Assembly (NCBI GenBank): GCA_026225435.1
Contig: JAMFST010000543.1
Coordinates: 1-10,077 of the forward strand
Length of the DNA stretch: 10,077 nt
Origin: Labilithrix luteola
GTDB taxonomy: Bacteria > Myxococcota_A > Polyangia > Polyangiales > Polyangiaceae
Direction: 5' to 3'
Shown here: one piece after another, positions 1 through 9,972 of the stretch
How positions within the stretch are numbered: the first letter of the stretch is position 1
Layout: every line of letters starts with the position of its first letter
The notes under the pieces: generated by a model
The model's database searches: none
What the model was told of the DNA's origin: nothing
The model's input: only the letters and a program-made list of their open reading frames with translations
Made by a program: the position numbers and the translations under genes

Positions 1-1587
1 CGCGAGGCCAGTCTCGATCTCCGCCGGATCGTGGCGCATCACGAAGCCGCCGTTCAGGAGGCGGCCTTCGATCGCCCGCACCGTGCTCGCGATGCGCGGA
101 TCACCCGGCTCGAGGAAACCCGTGGTGGGAATGAGCAGGAGACTGCCATCGAGCCATTTCGAGCCATACGACTGCACGAAGGTGCCGAGCTCGTCGTCCC
201 AGAAGCTGGTGAAGATGTCGTCGTGGATGGCGTCGCGGATGCGGACCCACTCCTCGACCGGCGCCACCAGCGAGCGCTTCTGCGTGAGGCGGATTCCGCG
301 GTCGAAGGCCACCCAGCACATCAGGCGCGAGTGCAGCAGGTGTTGCCGCCCGCCGCGCACCTCCCAGATCCCCTCGTCGGGGCGCTCCCAGTTGTCGCCC
401 AGCCAGGCGAGCATCTGCTTCACGTGCATCCAGCCGTCGTGGGAGATCGCCTCGGCGTACTTCGCGCCCAGGTAGAGCGCGTCCATCAGCTCGCCGTAGA
501 TGTCGAGCTGCAGCTGGTCCTTCGCGCCGTTGCCGATGCGCACCGGCCGCGAGCCGAGGTAGCCGCGCAGATCACCCAGCGTCTCCTCGTCGCGGAAGTC
601 GGTGCCGAAGAGCGGATAGAACGGCTTGAGCGGCCCCTCCGGCCCGGGATCCTTCAACCCCTCGACGACGCGGTCCTTGATCCAGCGGCGGAAGTCGAGC
701 GACTCCTCGGTGAAGCCGAGCCGGAGGAACGCGTAGAGCGTGAAGGCCGAGTCGCGCAGCCAGCTGTAACGATAGTCCCAGTTGCGCACGCCGCCGGGCA
801 GCTCCGGAAGGCCGAAGGTGGGGGCGGCGATGAGCGAGCCGTGCTCGTGGCTCGAGAGCAGCTTGAGGAGCAGCGCGGAGCGGTGGACCGTCTCGCGCCA
901 GCGCCCCTTGTACGTCGAGCGCGAGAGCCAGTGGCGCCAGTAGCTCGTCGTCTCCTCGAAGGAGCGCTGGTAGGCCTCGTCGTCCAGGCTGCCCGCCTCC
1001 TCGTCCGGCTGGTGACCGCCGAAGGTGAAGGTCGCGGTCTCCCCGCGCGCCAGGCGGAGCTCGGCCACCGCGTCCGGCCCGTCGACCCGCAAGGGCACCG
1101 TCCCGCGCACCGCCATGTCGGGCAGCCCGTCCCCCTGCGGACGGAAGACGACCATGCTCCCGTCGCGCGCCGCGACGCTCGCCTCGTGCTTGGCGCGCCC
1201 GTAGTCGAAGCGCGGGGCGCAGCGCAGGCGGAAGGTCACCTCGCCCTTGATGACGGCCGCGTGGCGCACGATGCGGTTGGCGCGCTGGCCCGGCTCGTGC
1301 GCGACCGGGAGGAAGTCGGTGAGCTCGACGACGGCGTCGTCACCGAGCAGCCGCGTGATCAGCACGTTGGTCATGGGGACGTAGATCTGCTTCGTGCGCA
1401 CCACGTCCATCTGCGGCGCGAGAGCGAAGTGCCCACCACGGTCGCCGTCGAGCAACGCGGCGAACACGGAGGGGGAGTCGAACTGCGGGTAGCAGTAGAA
1501 GTCGATCACCCCGTCGAGCCCGACGAGCGCCGCCGACTGCATGTTGCCGATGATGCCGTGATCCTGGATGAGGCAGTCGCGCGCCAT
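1..1587 (-). CDS. GH15-family glycoside hydrolase (glucoamylase/trehalase-like), C-terminus cut by window edge
   Basis: 529 codons are visible and the frame is still open at the window edge. The N-terminus has the opening typical of bacterial GH15 proteins: HGIIGNMQSAALVGLDGVID at residues 10-29, followed by a C-x-P-x-FDSPSVFAALL stretch. The first ~200 residues fit the beta-rich N-terminal domain of this family. The (alpha/alpha)6-barrel catalytic part shows NWDYRYSWLRD (269-279), QLDIYGE (360-366) and GIWEVRGG, where Glu409 is the likely general acid. The catalytic base, usually in an EGTF-x-x-CSFWL motif near the end, is not reached. Full-length relatives have about 600 residues, so roughly 70-80 are missing. 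Family members hydrolyse alpha-glucosidic bonds, as glucoamylases or, in actinobacteria, as trehalases; the substrate cannot be told from sequence. There is no signal peptide, so it is probably cytoplasmic. ATG 1587 is the best start because homology begins just after it, although its GGAGG abuts the start codon with no spacer. Confidence 0.9.
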   Translation of the reverse strand, partial: MARDCLIQDHGIIGNMQSAALVGLDGVIDFYCYPQFDSPSVFAALLDGDRGGHFALAPQMDVVRTKQIYVPMTNVLITRLLGDDAVVELTDFLPVAHEPGQRANRIVRHAAVIKGEVTFRLRCAPRFDYGRAKHEASVAARDGSMVVFRPQGDGLPDMAVRGTVPLRVDGPDAVAELRLARGETATFTFGGHQPDEEAGSLDDEAYQRSFEETTSYWRHWLSRSTYKGRWRETVHRSALLLKLLSSHEHGSLIAAPTFGLPELPGGVRNWDYRYSWLRDSAFTLYAFLRLGFTEESLDFRRWIKDRVVEGLKDPGPEGPLKPFYPLFGTDFRDEETLGDLRGYLGSRPVRIGNGAKDQLQLDIYGELMDALYLGAKYAEAISHDGWMHVKQMLAWLGDNWERPDEGIWEVRGGRQHLLHSRLMCWVAFDRGIRLTQKRSLVAPVEEWVRIRDAIHDDIFTSFWDDELGTFVQSYGSKWLDGSLLLIPTTGFLEPGDPRIASTVRAIEGRLLNGGFVMRHDPAEIETGLA

Positions 1588-1634
1588 CCTCCACGTGTAG
1601 TTGACGAAGCCGCGCGCGTGGTACCCAAGTGCGC

Positions 1635-2696
1635 ATGCAGCTCTTCGAAAAAGCGACCTACGCTGGCGCCACTCTGCGCAACCGCATCGTCGTCTCGCCG
1701 ATGTGCCAGTACTCCTCGAAGGACGGGCACCCCACGCCGTGGCACCTGGTGCATCTCGGCAGCCGCGCGGTCGGCGGCGCCGGGCTGGTGATCGTCGAGG
1801 CCACCGCGGTCGAGGCACGCGGGCGGATCAGCCCAGGCGACAGCGGCATCTGGAGCGACGCGCACGTCGAGTCGTTCGCCCCCATCGCGCAGTTCGTGAA
1901 GGACGCTGGCGCCGTCGCCGGGATGCAGCTGGCGCACGCCGGGCGCAAGGCGAGCACCGCGCGCCCGTGGGAAGGCGGCAAGGAGGTCAAGCCGGAGCAG
2001 GGCGGCTGGCGCCCGGTGCTCGCCCCCAGCGCCGTCCCCTTCGACGAGGGCTACCCGCTCCCGGTGGCGATGAGCGCGGCCGACATCGACGCGGTGGTCA
2101 CCGCCTTCGGCACCGCCGCCAGGCGCGCCGTCGCCGCCGGCTTCGAGGTGCTCGAGATCCACGGCGCCCACGGCTACCTGCTGCACGAGTTCCTCTCGCC
2201 ACTCAGCAATCGCCGCACGGACGAGTACGGCGGCTCGTTCGACGACCGCATTCGCCTGGTGCGCCGCGTGATCGCCGAGGTGAAGAGGTCGGTGCCCGCG
2301 AGCGTCGCCCTGTTCCTCCGCATCTCGGCCACCGACTGGACCGACGGCGGCTGGGATCTCGAGCAGTCGGTGGCGCTCGTCGACGCCATCAAGAAGGACG
2401 GCGTCGATCTGATCGACGTCTCCAGCGGAGGCAACGCGGCCCACGCGAAGATCCCCGTCGGCACCGGCTACCAGACGTCCTTCGCCGCGGACATCCGCCG
2501 GCGCACCGGCGTGCCCACCGGCGCCGTCGGCATGATCACCTCACCGGAGCAGGCCGATCACATCGTGCGCAGCGGCCAGGCCGACCTGGTCCTCCTGGCG
2601 CGCGAGCTGCTGCGCGATCCCTACTGGCCGCGCCGCGCGGCTCACGCGCTCGGCGTGAAGATCGAAGGGCCCGTCCAGTACGCGCGGGCCTGGTGA
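1635..2696 (+). CDS. namA: Old yellow enzyme family NADPH:flavin ene-reductase, YqjM/NamA type
   Basis: 353 residues from ATG 1635; a GTG at 1629 would add only two residues. Similarity to Bacillus YqjM runs end to end. The N-terminus LRNRIVVSPMCQYSS holds the YqjM-class Cys24 and Tyr26, which tune the FMN. HAGRKAS (101-107) follows, then IHGAHGYLLHEFLSPLSNRR with the substrate-binding pair His176/His179. FLRISATDW contains the flavin-contacting Arg229, and GAVGMIT and ARELLRDPYWP form the FMN phosphate site. The protein ends in QYARAW, whose Arg351 matches the YqjM arginine that reaches into the neighbouring subunit. Family members reduce activated C=C bonds of enals, enones, quinones and nitro compounds using NADPH; the native substrate is unknown. 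The enzyme is cytosolic with no signal peptide. It lies head-to-head with the GH15 gene and converges on the receiver gene. I see no clear Shine-Dalgarno sequence. The family call is firm; the gene symbol reflects subfamily resemblance. Confidence 0.92.
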   Translation: MQLFEKATYAGATLRNRIVVSPMCQYSSKDGHPTPWHLVHLGSRAVGGAGLVIVEATAVEARGRISPGDSGIWSDAHVESFAPIAQFVKDAGAVAGMQLAHAGRKASTARPWEGGKEVKPEQGGWRPVLAPSAVPFDEGYPLPVAMSAADIDAVVTAFGTAARRAVAAGFEVLEIHGAHGYLLHEFLSPLSNRRTDEYGGSFDDRIRLVRRVIAEVKRSVPASVALFLRISATDWTDGGWDLEQSVALVDAIKKDGVDLIDVSSGGNAAHAKIPVGTGYQTSFAADIRRRTGVPTGAVGMITSPEQADHIVRSGQADLVLLARELLRDPYWPRRAAHALGVKIEGPVQYARAW

Positions 2697-2697
2697 G

Positions 2698-2745
2698 CTA
2701 GCGCGCCAACGCTCAAGTGGGGTCGCTCCACTCTTTGCGCGCTAG
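2698..2745. terminator. Inverted repeat between convergent genes, probable bidirectional terminator
   Basis: CTAGCGCGC (2698-2706) is repeated perfectly in inverted orientation as GCGCGCTAG (2737-2745). A second inner pair, AGTGG (2716-2720) and CCACT (2728-2732), sits within the first, giving a two-tier hairpin with a 7-nt loop. It begins two bases after the reductase stop and includes the TAG stop of the opposing receiver gene, so it occupies the whole gap between two convergent genes. There is no strong T-run on either side beyond CTTT, so Rho-independent efficiency is uncertain. Confidence 0.6.
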
Positions 2746-3197
2746 ATGCGCAAGCGGCTCGGGTTCTGGGCGAGGACGCGGGCCGCGAGCGCGATCAGGT
2801 GCTCGGAGTCCACCGGCTTCGGCGTATGCGCGTCGAAGCCGCTCCGCAGCGCCCGCGCGCGATCCTCGCCGCGCACGTAGGCGGTGAGCGCGATGGCCGG
2901 CACGTCGCCCAGGGGCGTCGTCTGCTCGCGCAGGCGCTGGATGAGGGAGTAGCCATCCTCCACCGGCAGCCCGATGTCCGAGACGAGCAGGTCGACGGCC
3001 GGTCCTCCGCCGGTGAGCAGCTCCCACGCGGCCGCGACCGACTCGGCGGTCTTCACCATGGCGCCCGAGCTCTCGAACAGAGTGGCGAGGAACTCGAGAG
3101 CGTCGACGTCGTCCTCGACGATGAGGACGCACGCCCCTTCGAGGGTACGGTCGTGCGGCTCGCGCCCGTCTCGCACGTCCCGCGTCGATGAGCTCAT
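2742..3197 (-). CDS. Single-domain response regulator (stand-alone receiver, CheY-like)
   Basis: 151 residues consisting of a short polar N-terminal tail (about 1-21) and one complete receiver domain. VLIVEDD gives the acidic Mg-binding residues Glu28, Asp29 and Asp30. Asp74 in VSDIGLP is the phosphoacceptor, Thr105 in ALTAY the switch residue and Lys127 in PKPVD the conserved lysine. No output domain follows, so it must act as a phosphorelay intermediate or through protein contact. ATG 3197 is chosen over upstream in-frame starts because an AGGAT lies six bases before it and receiver homology needs no more sequence. It lies 130 bp downstream of the hybrid kinase, whose own receiver is strikingly similar (shared VSDIG, ALTAY-x-R-x-ED and a KP-x-D segment). 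It is therefore a likely partner of that kinase. The gap carries a promoter-like AT-rich patch, so it may also be transcribed separately. Confidence 0.9.
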   Translation of the reverse strand: MSSSTRDVRDGREPHDRTLEGACVLIVEDDVDALEFLATLFESSGAMVKTAESVAAAWELLTGGGPAVDLLVSDIGLPVEDGYSLIQRLREQTTPLGDVPAIALTAYVRGEDRARALRSGFDAHTPKPVDSEHLIALAARVLAQNPSRLRI

Positions 3198-3203
3198 GGC
3201 GAC

Positions 3204-3208
3204 ATCCT
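3204..3208 (-). promoter_or_regulatory. Ribosome binding site of the receiver gene
   Basis: On the minus strand AGGAT is followed by six bases and then ATG 3197. This favours the short 151-residue receiver over starts farther upstream in the same frame, which would add a poorly conserved N-terminus running through the presumed promoter. Confidence 0.5.
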
Positions 3209-3228
3209 GTTCGATCGACACGCGCCCA

Positions 3229-3283
3229 TCATGACATGACGGATGGTCATTTGTTAATGCGACTTCGGCGCTGTCGATGTGAA
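3229..3283 (-). promoter_or_regulatory. Candidate promoter/operator of the receiver gene, AT-rich with overlapping palindromes
   Basis: This is the most AT-rich stretch in the window. It holds two overlapping dyads: TCATG-A-CATGA (3229-3239) and ATGAC-GGATG-GTCAT (3236-3250). On the minus strand TTCACA (3278-3283) lies 18 bases upstream of CATTAA (3254-3259), a poor sigma70-like pair. The dyads fall just downstream of this possible -10, where a repressor could act. No hairpin terminator is visible between the kinase stop (3328) and this site, so read-through from the operon is also possible. Confidence 0.35.
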
Positions 3284-3327
3284 CGAGACACACGCGGGTG
3301 GCTCATCCTGGCGGCCTCGACCGCAGC

Positions 3328-6400
<3,073 letters not shown>

Positions 6401-6417
<17 letters not shown>

Positions 6418-6784
6418 GCGAGCTCCGCGTCTTCTTCGCCGTCTTCGTCGGGGCGACCGCCGCCAGCTCGAGACCACGGAGCACGGCGTCGCGATCCGAC
6501 AGATCGCCGATCAACCGCCGCAGCGGCGGAGGGCTCTTCTTCAGGAGCGTGGGGATGGCGATGATCTGCTCGGCCCGCGCGCGCGCCGGCTCCTGGTAGA
6601 CGTCGACCACCGTGAGATCGTACCTCCCGGCCAGGCGCTCGTCGCAGATGGCCACCACGTTGGCCAGCGCCGTCGCCGACAGCGGCGTGGTCCCGGCGAT
6701 GAACAGGCACAGCTCGTAGCGCGCGCCCGTCGTGCGAGCGGCGGCGGCGCGGAAGGAGTCGACCGAGTCCTTCGGCTTCGTCAC
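6401..6784 (-). CDS. KaiB-like protein, second paralog
   Basis: 127 residues with a single KaiB/thioredoxin-like domain at about 23-108. [14 protein letters not shown] matches the KaiB first strand and turn, [22 protein letters not shown] the centre (Pro78), and [24 protein letters not shown] the signature C-terminal part. A Lys/Arg-rich tail ends the protein. KaiB binds KaiC after switching to a thioredoxin-like fold and can displace SasA. At the positions matching Thermosynechococcus KaiB Tyr8, Gly89 and Asp91 it has Tyr23, Gly104 and Glu106. The start is GTG 6784, overlapping the stop of the previous kaiB gene as GTGA. Its end overlaps the kinase start by 17 bp. It is more divergent from cyanobacterial KaiB than its neighbour, with FIAG for YVAG, EP for NP and an S before PPP. 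The family call is firm; the role is inferred. Confidence 0.93.
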
Positions 6785-7194
6785 GAGCCGGCCGGGGACT
6801 TCAACGGTCGCAGGTTGAGTCCGACCAGCACGCGCTCGGTGTTGGAGAAGTCGCCGATGATCTTCTTCATCGGCGGAGGCAGCTGGCGCACCAGCGTGGG
6901 GACGGCGAGGATCTGGTCACCGCGCGCCAGCGTCGGGTTCACCAGCAGATCGATCACCTCGATGCGGTAGCGCCCCTTCAGGTGCTCCTCGCAGATCTTC
7001 TGCAGGTTGGCGAACGCCTCCACGCTGAGCGGTGTCTGCCCGGCGACGTAGAGGCGCAGCTCCCACCACTGCCCGTCGAGCGACGCCTTCTCCGTCTTCG
7101 CGCGCGCCTTCTTGGCCGCGGAGCCGCTGCGCTTGGGAACCGTCTTCGTGGCCACGGTCTTGCGCGCCGGCTTTCGTGCTGCCGCGACCGTCAC
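6781..7194 (-). CDS. kaiB: KaiB-like protein, first paralog, with basic N-terminal tail
   Basis: 137 residues. Residues 1-40 are a Lys/Ala/Arg-rich, probably disordered tail absent from cyanobacterial KaiB, which starts almost at the first strand. The domain (about 44-130) is close to canonical: [46 protein letters not shown] (Pro99), [20 protein letters not shown] and GLNL. At positions matching Thermosynechococcus KaiB Tyr8, Gly89 and Asp91, residues that influence fold switching, it has Trp44, Gly125 and Asn127. It should bind the KaiC-like ATPase encoded just upstream. The GTG start at 7194 overlaps the kaiC stop (GTGA), and its TGA overlaps the next GTG in the same way. A GGGG about eight bases upstream could serve as a weak ribosome binding site. 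The basic tail may bind nucleic acid or an acidic partner, but that is only a guess. Confidence 0.95.
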   Translation of the reverse strand: MTVAAARKPARKTVATKTVPKRSGSAAKKARAKTEKASLDGQWWELRLYVAGQTPLSVEAFANLQKICEEHLKGRYRIEVIDLLVNPTLARGDQILAVPTLVRQLPPPMKKIIGDFSNTERVLVGLNLRPLKSPAGS

Positions 7195-8927
7195 GAGCGG
7201 CGCCCCATGCGGTCGCCGAGCTTCGACTGGCGCATGTGCTCCCAGCGCTCGCTGGCGATCCGATCGACGAGCACGTGCTCCGAGTCGGCGCTCTTCGACT
7301 CCTCCTCTGCCGCAGCGAGCTCACCGCGCAGCGCCTCCATCTGCGCTTCGATGAGCTGCCGCCGCCGGGCGAGCTCCCGCTGGCGACGCGCCCACTCCTC
7401 CTTGCGCGCGGCCCCTCGCTGGCGCGCGTCCGCCTCCTGCGTCAGGCGCGCCGAGCCGATCATCACCCCGTTGGGGCCGACGTAGGCGTCGATGAGGCCG
7501 AGCCCCTTGGCGCTGATGACGAACTCGCGCACCTGGTTGGAGTGGGCCATCCCGCGCGACTTGAGGATGTACATCGCGCGATTGCGCTCGCCGGCGTGCT
7601 CCAGATCGCGCAGCTCGATCCAGGTGTCGATGAGCGAGGAGACGCCCACCTCCGTCTCCTCGAGCCCCTGCGGACCGGCGAGGTAGGTGAACAGGCCGGT
7701 GATCCCCTTCAACTTCAGGTAGTCGAAGAGGCGAACGAGCATCGACTTCACCTCGTGGAAGTTCCCCCCGGCGATGAGGCTGGAGATGGGGTCCACGATC
7801 ACCGCGCGCGGCCGGAGCTTCTCGATGGCCATGTGCATGGTGACCAGGTGCTGCTCGAGGCCGAAGATCGTCGGACGGGCGGCGATGATCGACACGGTGC
7901 CGTCGGCCACGTGGGGCTGCAGATCACAGCCGATGGATCGCATGTTGCGCAGGACCTGGGCGGCCGGCTCCTCGAGGGCAAAGTACAAGATGCGCTCGCC
8001 GCGCGTCGCCGCCGCCTTGGTGAACGAGGCGGCCACGCTGCTCTTGCCGGTGCCGGCCGTCCCGGAGACGAGCACGCTGCTCCCACGGAAGTAGCCCTTG
8101 CCGCCGAGCATCTCGTCGAGCGCGGGGATGCCGGAGAGGACGCGCGCCTGGGAGACGGGATAATCGAGCCCGATGCCGGTGATGGGGAGGACGCTGATGC
8201 CGTCGTCGCCGATCAGGAACGGGTACTCGTTGGTCCCGTGGCTCGAGCCGCGGTACTTCACGACGCGCACGCGGCGGGTGGCGATCTGATCGTTCATCCG
8301 CTGGTCGAGCGCGATGACGCAGTCGGAGACGTACTCCTCGAGCCCGTGACGGGTGAGGGTGGCGTCGCCGCGCTCGCCGGTGACGACGGCGGTGACCCCC
8401 TTGTCCTTCAACCAGCGAAAGAGGCGTTCGAGCTCGGCGCGCATGACGCCAGCGTTGGTGAAGCCGGAGAAGAGCACCTCGAGGGTGTCGAGGACGATGC
8501 GCTTGGCGCCGATGGAGTCGATGGCGTGCTCGAGGCGCACGAAGAGCCCAGACAGGTCGTAGCCGCCGGTCTCGAGGATCTCGCTGCGGTCGACGTGGAT
8601 GTGATCGATGGCGATCTTCTTCTGGCGAATCATGGCCGGCAGATCGACGCCGAGCGAGGCGACGTTCTGCACCAGGTCTTCCTCGGTCTCCTCGAAGGTG
8701 ACGGCCACGCCCGGCTCGCCGTTCTTGGCGCCGTGGATGAGGAACTGCATCCCGAGGAGCGTCTTGCCGGAGCCCGCGCTGCCGCAGATGAGCGTGGGGC
8801 GGCCGCGGGGGAAGCCGCCGGAGGTGACGGTATCGAGCCCCAGCACGCCGGTGGCGGCCTTGGGGAGATCGGTGCTCGCCTTGGCGGCCTTCGCCGGCCG
8901 GGCGCGCCGCTTCGCGTTCGTGGCCAT
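7191..8927 (-). CDS. kaiC: KaiC-like circadian clock ATPase/autokinase with two RecA-like domains
   Basis: 578 residues from ATG 8927; a TTG at 8972 could add 15, but homology does not need them. The first RecA-like domain has Walker A GSAGSGKT (49-56), the catalytic Glu pair 79-80 and Walker B ending in Asp147. The second has GTAGTGKS (289-296), Glu319-Glu320 and Asp379. Both ATP sites therefore look active. The phosphorylation loop [11 protein letters not shown] aligns with Synechococcus KaiC T426/S431/T432 as Thr425/Ser430/Ser431, an S-S rather than S-T site. Canonical KaiC has about 519 residues; here the end is longer, with a charged coiled coil at about 496-545 and a basic tail where the KaiA-binding loop would be. 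No kaiA is nearby. It is expected to be a cytoplasmic hexamer that binds KaiB. It heads the coupled operon and its stop overlaps the kaiB start by 4 bp. Confidence 0.95.
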   Translation of the reverse strand: MATNAKRRARPAKAAKASTDLPKAATGVLGLDTVTSGGFPRGRPTLICGSAGSGKTLLGMQFLIHGAKNGEPGVAVTFEETEEDLVQNVASLGVDLPAMIRQKKIAIDHIHVDRSEILETGGYDLSGLFVRLEHAIDSIGAKRIVLDTLEVLFSGFTNAGVMRAELERLFRWLKDKGVTAVVTGERGDATLTRHGLEEYVSDCVIALDQRMNDQIATRRVRVVKYRGSSHGTNEYPFLIGDDGISVLPITGIGLDYPVSQARVLSGIPALDEMLGGKGYFRGSSVLVSGTAGTGKSSVAASFTKAAATRGERILYFALEEPAAQVLRNMRSIGCDLQPHVADGTVSIIAARPTIFGLEQHLVTMHMAIEKLRPRAVIVDPISSLIAGGNFHEVKSMLVRLFDYLKLKGITGLFTYLAGPQGLEETEVGVSSLIDTWIELRDLEHAGERNRAMYILKSRGMAHSNQVREFVISAKGLGLIDAYVGPNGVMIGSARLTQEADARQRGAARKEEWARRQRELARRRQLIEAQMEALRGELAAAEEESKSADSEHVLVDRIASERWEHMRQSKLGDRMGRRS

Positions 8928-8944
8928 CTCGAACGACTGTATCC

Positions 8945-8969
8945 CGGCGGTTCCGCACTTGGACCGCCG
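8945..8969. repeat. Inverted repeat in the kaiC/secreted-protein divergent region
   Basis: CGGCGGT (8945-8951) and ACCGCCG (8963-8969) form a perfect 7-bp dyad separated by 11 bases; with one bulged T the stem extends by two more C-G pairs (TTCC against GGA). It lies 18 bp before the kaiC start, in the 120-bp region shared with the divergent gene at 9048. It could be an operator or a hairpin in the kaiC leader. I could not place a convincing -35/-10 pair for either gene in this region. Confidence 0.4.
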
Positions 8970-9035
8970 CAAATTGGCTCAGGCGAACGCGCGGCCGAGG
9001 CATAACGACACGCCACAGGCCGCTGAAACTCGCCT

Positions 9036-9041
9036 AGGGTG
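9036..9041 (+). promoter_or_regulatory. Ribosome binding site of the Pro-rich exported protein gene
   Basis: AGGGTG followed by a six-base spacer and ATG 9048. The GTG within this motif (9039) is an alternative in-frame start, but using it would put three extra residues (MTA) before a normal signal peptide, so it is read as part of the Shine-Dalgarno sequence. Confidence 0.6.
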
Positions 9042-9047
9042 ACCGCC

Positions 9048-9596
9048 ATGAAAAATTGGGTCCCTCTCGTGCTGTCCGCGATCTTCGCGGGCTCCACCAC
9101 GTTGATGTCGGTCGCATCGGTCGCCCATGCGCAGCCGCCGGGTGCGCGCCCGGCGCCGCCCGCTCCGCCGGGCATGCGTCCGGCTCCTCCCGGCGCGCCG
9201 ATGGCTCCCGGCATGCGCCCGGCTCCCCCTGGCGCGCCGCTGCCGCCCGGAGACTTCGCCAACCGCTTCAACCAGCTGCAGTCACAGCGCCTGGCCGAGC
9301 GCGACAACCTCCGTCGCAACCAGGCGGAGTGGGAAGCGCAGCGCAACCAGCGCCTCTCCCAGCACCAGGTCCAGCTCGCCGGCGTGTGGGGCGCGGACTT
9401 CCTCGCCCGTCCGGAGTGTCACGCGGAGCTCGCGCTCGACGCCGAGCGTCAGGCGCAGCTCGATCGCATCATCGACATCGCGCACGACACGCACAACGCG
9501 GTGATGCTCGCCCGCGCCAACGCCATCCTCGCTCGGGAGAACGCGCGCCACGTCCGCGTCATGACCGACCTTCGTATCAAGCTGGGGTTCCGATGA
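9048..9596 (+). CDS. Exported Pro-rich repeat protein with helical C-terminal domain, function unknown
   Basis: 182 residues, not recognised as a named family. A clear Sec signal peptide is present: a short Lys-containing start, a hydrophobic core and SVASVAHA at 21-28, with cleavage likely before Gln29. Residues 29-68 are a Pro/Ala/Gly-rich linker with repeats of PGMRPAPPGAP. Residues 70-182 are charged and probably alpha-helical, rich in Gln, Arg and Glu, with heptad-like spacing around 70-110 and 128-175 and a single Cys (124). The outline is reminiscent of small periplasmic helical proteins such as the Spy/CpxP type, but I see no LTxxQ motif, so this is only a resemblance in shape. The stop overlaps the start of the lipoprotein gene (ATGA), so the two are co-translated and probably work together in the envelope. 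It is transcribed divergently from kaiC. Confidence 0.8.
   Translation: MKNWVPLVLSAIFAGSTTLMSVASVAHAQPPGARPAPPAPPGMRPAPPGAPMAPGMRPAPPGAPLPPGDFANRFNQLQSQRLAERDNLRRNQAEWEAQRNQRLSQHQVQLAGVWGADFLARPECHAELALDAERQAQLDRIIDIAHDTHNAVMLARANAILARENARHVRVMTDLRIKLGFR
9138..9245 (+). repeat. Tandem 39-bp coding repeat for the Pro-rich linker
   Basis: Two near-identical in-frame 39-bp units (9168-9206 and 9207-9245) encode PGMRPAPPGAPMA and PGMRPAPPGAPLP. They are preceded by a degenerate, shorter copy (about 9138-9167) encoding PGARPAPPAP. The nucleotide units differ mainly at silent third positions and in the last two codons, which suggests duplication followed by drift. Confidence 0.8.
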
Positions 9597-9910
9597 AGAC
9601 CATTTCGATCTCCGCATTGCTCGTCGCTGTCCTCCTGACCGCCTGTTCCAAGGACGAGAAGAAGGACGAGATGCCGCCGGCTCCGTCGGCCACCGCCACC
9701 GTCGCCGTGGCGGCGCCGGACGCAGCTCCCATGGCCGCTGACACCGCCGCCCCGACGGCGACGGCCGCTGCCACCACCACCGCGACCGTCGCTCCGGCGG
9801 CCGTGGCGGCAGTCCCGGCCGAGGAGACCTACGAGGCCACCGCAGCCACGTCGGTCACCACGGCCAACGCCAACGCCGAGCTCGACAAGCTGGACAAGGC
9901 GATCCAGTAG
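9593..9910 (+). CDS. Small Ala/Thr-rich lipoprotein, function unknown
   Basis: 105 residues. The N-terminus MKTISISALLVAVLLTACSKDE is a lipoprotein signal with lipobox LTAC and lipidated Cys18. Ser at +2 suggests outer-membrane sorting if E. coli-like rules apply. Residues 19-26 are charged (Lys/Asp/Glu), about 28-90 are low-complexity Ala/Thr/Pro/Val, and the end (94-105) is a short polar helix ANAELDKLDKAIQ. The low-complexity part looks like a flexible tether and the last helix may be the functional end. The ATG overlaps the stop of the upstream exported protein by 4 bp, so both products are made together. A 10-bp GC hairpin follows the stop. No enzyme motif is present and I do not recognise the family. 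Confidence 0.8.
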   Translation: MKTISISALLVAVLLTACSKDEKKDEMPPAPSATATVAVAAPDAAPMAADTAAPTATAAATTTATVAPAAVAAVPAEETYEATAATSVTTANANAELDKLDKAIQ

Positions 9911-9930
9911 TCGTCTCGAACGCCGGACCG

Positions 9931-9955
9931 CGCGCGCAGGCCTCCCCTGCGCGCG
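9931..9955 (+). terminator. GC-rich hairpin after the lipoprotein gene, likely terminator
   Basis: CGCGCGCAGG (9931-9940) and CCTGCGCGCG (9946-9955) form a perfect 10-bp stem with a five-base loop, starting 20 bp after the lipoprotein stop. There is no T-tract behind it, which is usual in GC-rich genomes but leaves the mechanism uncertain. Confidence 0.55.
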
Positions 9956-9972
9956 ACGGATCCCTGGTTATG

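Noticed and set aside
31..1791. Long open frame on the plus strand opposite the GH15 gene
   Set aside because: It runs across the GH15 start into the ene-reductase in another frame and has low-complexity Val/Arg/Glu/Ala content. The minus-strand GH15 motifs are decisive.
1506..2444. Open frame on the minus strand opposite the ene-reductase
   Set aside because: It has no recognisable motif, overlaps the GH15 start in a different frame, and lies opposite a complete YqjM-like sequence.
3198..3293. N-terminal extension of the receiver protein to an upstream in-frame start at 3293
   Set aside because: The extra residues run through the AT-rich palindromic region, show no receiver homology and lack the AGGAT found before ATG 3197.
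6418..6477. Upstream start for the hybrid kinase at 6477
   Set aside because: The added stretch is an Arg-rich run read out of frame through the end of kaiB-like gene 2. ATG 6417 has GGAG at good spacing and begins the normal N-terminal coiled coil.
7032..9005. Long open frame on the plus strand opposite kaiC
   Set aside because: It is antisense to KaiC with intact Walker and phosphosite motifs, its translation resembles no protein, and it arises from GC-skewed codons.
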